DNA of 15,003 nucleotides from Firmicutes bacterium UBA5227 (GTDB lineage: Bacteria > Bacillota > Clostridia > Tissierellales > Sedimentibacteraceae): assembly GCA_002409285.1 (NCBI GenBank), contig DHUT01000100.1, positions 102,615 to 117,617 on the forward strand, read 5' to 3'. How positions within the stretch are numbered: position 1 is the first letter of the stretch; the number at the start of each line of letters is the position of its first letter. Below are positions 12,244-15,003 of the stretch, one piece after another. The notes below the pieces were generated by a model. The model searched no databases. It was not told where the DNA came from and saw only the letters and a program-made list of their open reading frames with translations. The position numbers and the translations under genes are program-made.

Positions 12244-14895
12244 ATGAACAACATACCAAGTAAGTACAATCCAAAAGAATTTGAAGATAAAATCTATAAT
12301 ATTTGGATGGAAGAAAACTGTTTCAGGGCGGAGGTAAACCCGGACAAGAAGCCCTTTACGATTGTCATGCCGCCGCCCAATATAACGGGGCAGCTTCACA
12401 TGGGTCACGCCCTTGACATGACTCTCCAGGATGTATTAATCAGGTGGAAGAGGATGGAAGGCTACGAAGCTCTGTGGCTTCCCGGCTCGGATCACGCCAG
12501 CATTGCAACCGAGGTTAAAGTTGTTGAAAAAATAAAAAAAGAAGAAGGAAAAACAAAGGAAGAGCTGGGCAGAGATGAATTCTTAAAAAGAGCCTGGGAG
12601 TGGAAGGAAGAGTACGGCGGAAGAATAGTTGAGCAGGTTAAAAAACTGGGAAATTCCTGTGACTGGTCAAGAGAAAGATTTACCATGGATGAAGGCTGCA
12701 ATGAAGCTGTAAAGGAATTTTTTGTTAATCTATATAATAAGGGGCTTATTTACAAGGGAAACAGAATTATCAACTGGTGTCCAGACTGCCATACCACACT
12801 GTCGGACGCTGAGGTTGAACATGAGGACGTACCGGGTAATTATTACTACGTAAAATACCCCTATGTTGATAATCCCGATGAATTTTTTGTAGTTGCCACT
12901 ACAAGACCTGAAACAATGTTTGGGGATGTTGCTATAGCCGCACATCCGGAAGATGAAAGATATAAGCATCTGATAGGGAGAAAAGTAATTGTGCCCCTAA
13001 TTGGAAGAGAAATACCCATTATTGCGGATGAATATCCTGATATGTCAAAAGGAACAGGTGCATTAAAAATAACTCCATGCCATGACCCTAATGACTTTGA
13101 AATCGGGCTGCGCCATGACTTGGAGCAAATCAACTGCATGAATGAAGACGGGACCATGAATGAAGAAGCCGGAAAATATAACGGCATGGACCGTTATGAA
13201 TGCAGGAAATTATTTGTCAAGGCTCTTGAAGATAACGGATTTATGCTGAAAATAGAAAAAACTGACCATAACGTTGGAACATGCTACAGATGCCACAATA
13301 TAGTTGAACCCAGAGTATCTGATCAATGGTTTGTAAGCATGAAATCTCTTGCTGAACCTGCTCTGAAAGCAGGTGCGGAAAAAGAGGTTGAATTCGTTCC
13401 GGAGCGTTTTACAAAAATTTATACTCACTGGCTTGAAAATATCAGAGACTGGTGTATATCCAGACAACTTTGGTGGGGTCACAGAATACCGGCATATTAT
13501 TGTCAGGAATGCGGAGAAATTATGGTTTCAAAAGAGGCTCCCGAAAGATGCACTAAATGCGGCAGCATTGATATCAAACAGGATGAAGATGTTCTTGATA
13601 CATGGTTTTCATCAGGTCTGTGGCCTTTCTCAACATTGGGATGGCCTAATGAAACAGAGGAGCTAAAGTATTTTTATCCTACGGATGTACTGGTAACAGG
13701 CTATGATATCATATTCTTCTGGGTTGTACGCATGGTATTTTCCGCATTGGAAGCAACAGGAGAGGTACCCTTTAAGCATGTGTTTATACATGGGTTGGTA
13801 AGAGATGCAGAGGGAAGGAAAATGAGCAAATCTCTTGGAAATGGCGTAGATCCTCTTGAGGTTATAGACCAGTACGGTGCGGATGCCCTGAGATTCATGC
13901 TTATGACAGGTATTTCACCGGGAAATGACACTCGTTTTAATATCGACAGGCTTGAATCAAGCCGTAATTTTGCAAATAAGCTGTGGAATGCATCCAGATT
14001 TGTTCTTATGAATATTGAAGGTACATTAATAGATAAGAAAACAGCTAAGAAAAATTACAAGACTGAAGATAAGTGGATTATTTCAAGAGCCAACAAGGCA
14101 GCTAAAGATGTAAAGGAAAATCTTGATAAGTTTGAATTGGGTCTTGCTGCTCAAAGAGTTTATGATTTTATCTGGAATGAATACTGTGACTGGTACATTG
14201 AAATTGTTAAACCAAGATTATACGGAGAAGAAGGGACTGATAAGGACACAGCACGATTTGTTTTAATAAAAGTATTAAAGAACATGCTAAAACTTTTGCA
14301 TCCGTTTATGCCTTTTATTACTGAAGAAATCTGGTCGTACCTGCCTGATACGGGTATGAGACTGATTAAGTCGGAGTGGCCATTATTTAATGAAGAAGAA
14401 AATTTTGAAGAAGCAGAAGCCTCTATGGAATTTATCATGGAAGCTGTAAGAAGCATTCGTAATATAAGGGCTGAAATGAATGTTGTACCTTCAAGAAAGG
14501 CAAGAGCCGTATTTGTTCCAAACAAAGAAGGTATAGCTAAAGTTATTCATTCAGGAGCACAATACTTTTCCACACTGGCAAATATAACAGAGGTGTCAAT
14601 AGCCGACAGCAAGGATTTGATAGGTGAAGATACGGCGTCATCCGTAATAGATGGAACGGAAATATACTTGCCTTTATCAGATTTGATTGACTACGAAAAA
14701 GAAACAGAAAGACTTGAAAAGGAAAAATCAAAACTCGAAGGGGAGCTTCAAAGGGTTTATAACAAGCTTAATAATGAAAAATTTATGAGCAAGGCTCCTG
14801 AAAATGTAGTTGATGAAGAAAAAGAAAAGCTTGCAAAGTATCAGTCCATGATGGATAAGGTTACGGAAAGACTGGAGCAATTAAGGAAAAAATAA
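12244..14895 (+). CDS. valS: Valyl-tRNA synthetase
   Basis: ValRS charges tRNA-Val with valine and edits mischarged threonine. The 883-residue protein is of normal length for Gram-positive ValRS. Class I motifs: the HIGH variant HMGH at 52-55 within PPPNITGQLHMGHALDM, and KMSKS at 526-530. The inserted editing domain lies between them (near TTRPETMFGDVAIAAHPED). Cysteine pairs such as WCPDC (Cys179, Cys182), CYRC and YCQEC/RCTKC fit zinc-binding knuckles. DWCISRQLWWGHRIP and LDTWFSSGLWPFSTLGW are typical of ValRS. The last ~65 residues form the Lys/Glu-rich coiled coil of bacterial ValRS. The start is ATG 12244 with AAGGA at 12231-12235; an in-frame ATG at 12151 would translate the T-box and terminator and is rejected. 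Confidence 0.97.
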   Translation: MNNIPSKYNPKEFEDKIYNIWMEENCFRAEVNPDKKPFTIVMPPPNITGQLHMGHALDMTLQDVLIRWKRMEGYEALWLPGSDHASIATEVKVVEKIKKEEGKTKEELGRDEFLKRAWEWKEEYGGRIVEQVKKLGNSCDWSRERFTMDEGCNEAVKEFFVNLYNKGLIYKGNRIINWCPDCHTTLSDAEVEHEDVPGNYYYVKYPYVDNPDEFFVVATTRPETMFGDVAIAAHPEDERYKHLIGRKVIVPLIGREIPIIADEYPDMSKGTGALKITPCHDPNDFEIGLRHDLEQINCMNEDGTMNEEAGKYNGMDRYECRKLFVKALEDNGFMLKIEKTDHNVGTCYRCHNIVEPRVSDQWFVSMKSLAEPALKAGAEKEVEFVPERFTKIYTHWLENIRDWCISRQLWWGHRIPAYYCQECGEIMVSKEAPERCTKCGSIDIKQDEDVLDTWFSSGLWPFSTLGWPNETEELKYFYPTDVLVTGYDIIFFWVVRMVFSALEATGEVPFKHVFIHGLVRDAEGRKMSKSLGNGVDPLEVIDQYGADALRFMLMTGISPGNDTRFNIDRLESSRNFANKLWNASRFVLMNIEGTLIDKKTAKKNYKTEDKWIISRANKAAKDVKENLDKFELGLAAQRVYDFIWNEYCDWYIEIVKPRLYGEEGTDKDTARFVLIKVLKNMLKLLHPFMPFITEEIWSYLPDTGMRLIKSEWPLFNEEENFEEAEASMEFIMEAVRSIRNIRAEMNVVPSRKARAVFVPNKEGIAKVIHSGAQYFSTLANITEVSIADSKDLIGEDTASSVIDGTEIYLPLSDLIDYEKETERLEKEKSKLEGELQRVYNKLNNEKFMSKAPENVVDEEKEKLAKYQSMMDKVTERLEQLRKK

Positions 14896-14901
14896 AAAAG
14901 C

Positions 14902-14936
14902 AAAAGCGGAAGTGCAAACCTTAGACTTCCGCTTTT
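14902..14936. terminator. Bidirectional intrinsic terminator after valS
   Basis: A perfect 12-bp inverted repeat: AAAAGCGGAAGT (14902-14913) with ACTTCCGCTTTT (14925-14936), over an 11-nt loop. On the + strand it ends in TTTT; on the - strand it runs into TTTTGCTTTTTTATTTTTT. It can therefore end both valS and a gene coming from the right. Confidence 0.92.
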
Positions 14937-14964
14937 AAGTGAAATTTTTAGTATTCATATACTG

Positions 14965-15003
14965 TTAATCCTCTTCTTTTCTTAATCCTCTTTCGTGCAT
15001 TTC
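14965..15003 (-). CDS. Possible C-terminal end of a gene entering from the right
   Basis: On the - strand, 12 codons are open from the window edge and end in TAA (14967-14965), giving EMHERGLRKEED. The position fits a gene convergent with valS that shares the bidirectional hairpin at 14902-14936. The stretch includes a direct repeat (TTAATCCTCTT at 14965 and again at 14982 on the + strand). Twelve residues are too few to identify a product, and the open frame could be chance. Confidence 0.4.
   Translation of the reverse strand, partial: EMHERGLRKEED

Overview
The window looks like a chromosomal segment of an anaerobic, low-GC Gram-positive bacterium of the clostridial type. The evidence is AT-rich intergenic DNA, strong AGGAGG-type ribosome binding sites, consensus sigma-A promoters, an oxygen-independent (cobalt-early) cobalamin pathway, T-box leaders in front of two aminoacyl-tRNA synthetase genes, and an archaeal-type AspRS. 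The species cannot be named from the sequence with confidence.

Layout. (1) Positions 1-8237, + strand: a compact cobalamin operon in the order cbiD (5' end cut by the window), cbiF, cbiJ/cobK, cbiET fusion, cbiA, cbiG, cbiC, cbiL, cbiH. Several junctions overlap by 1-11 nt. Three carry short gaps (42, 35 and 60 nt), each with its own ribosome binding site. Read in reaction order (CbiL, CbiH, CbiF, CbiG, CbiD, CbiJ, CbiE/CbiT, CbiC, CbiA), these genes cover every step from cobalt-precorrin-2 to cob(II)yrinate a,c-diamide. Cobalt insertion, adenosylation and lower-ligand genes are not in the window. The operon promoter, and any cobalamin riboswitch, would lie to the left. (2) Positions 8262-10007, - strand: a CstA/BtsT-family transporter convergent with the operon, separated from it by a perfect 11-bp hairpin. 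Its promoter region carries a 10-bp direct repeat that could be an activator site. (3) Positions 10192-11894, + strand: a promoter, a long T-box leader and an archaeal-type aspartyl-tRNA synthetase. (4) Positions 11942-14936, + strand: a second promoter, a T-box leader with a Val (GUA) specifier, valS, and a hairpin terminator that can work in both directions. (5) The last 39 bases may be the C-terminus of a - strand gene.

The most interesting structure is the aspS leader. One complete Stem I, whose specifier position reads GAC (Asp), is followed by two complete antiterminator/terminator modules in series. The second module has no Stem I of its own and is recognisably a copy of the first (21 of 24 nt identical around the T-box). 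This gives two sequential terminators governed by a single codon-reading domain. No mobile element, CRISPR array, phage gene or tRNA gene was seen. Most of the window is conserved housekeeping and biosynthetic DNA.
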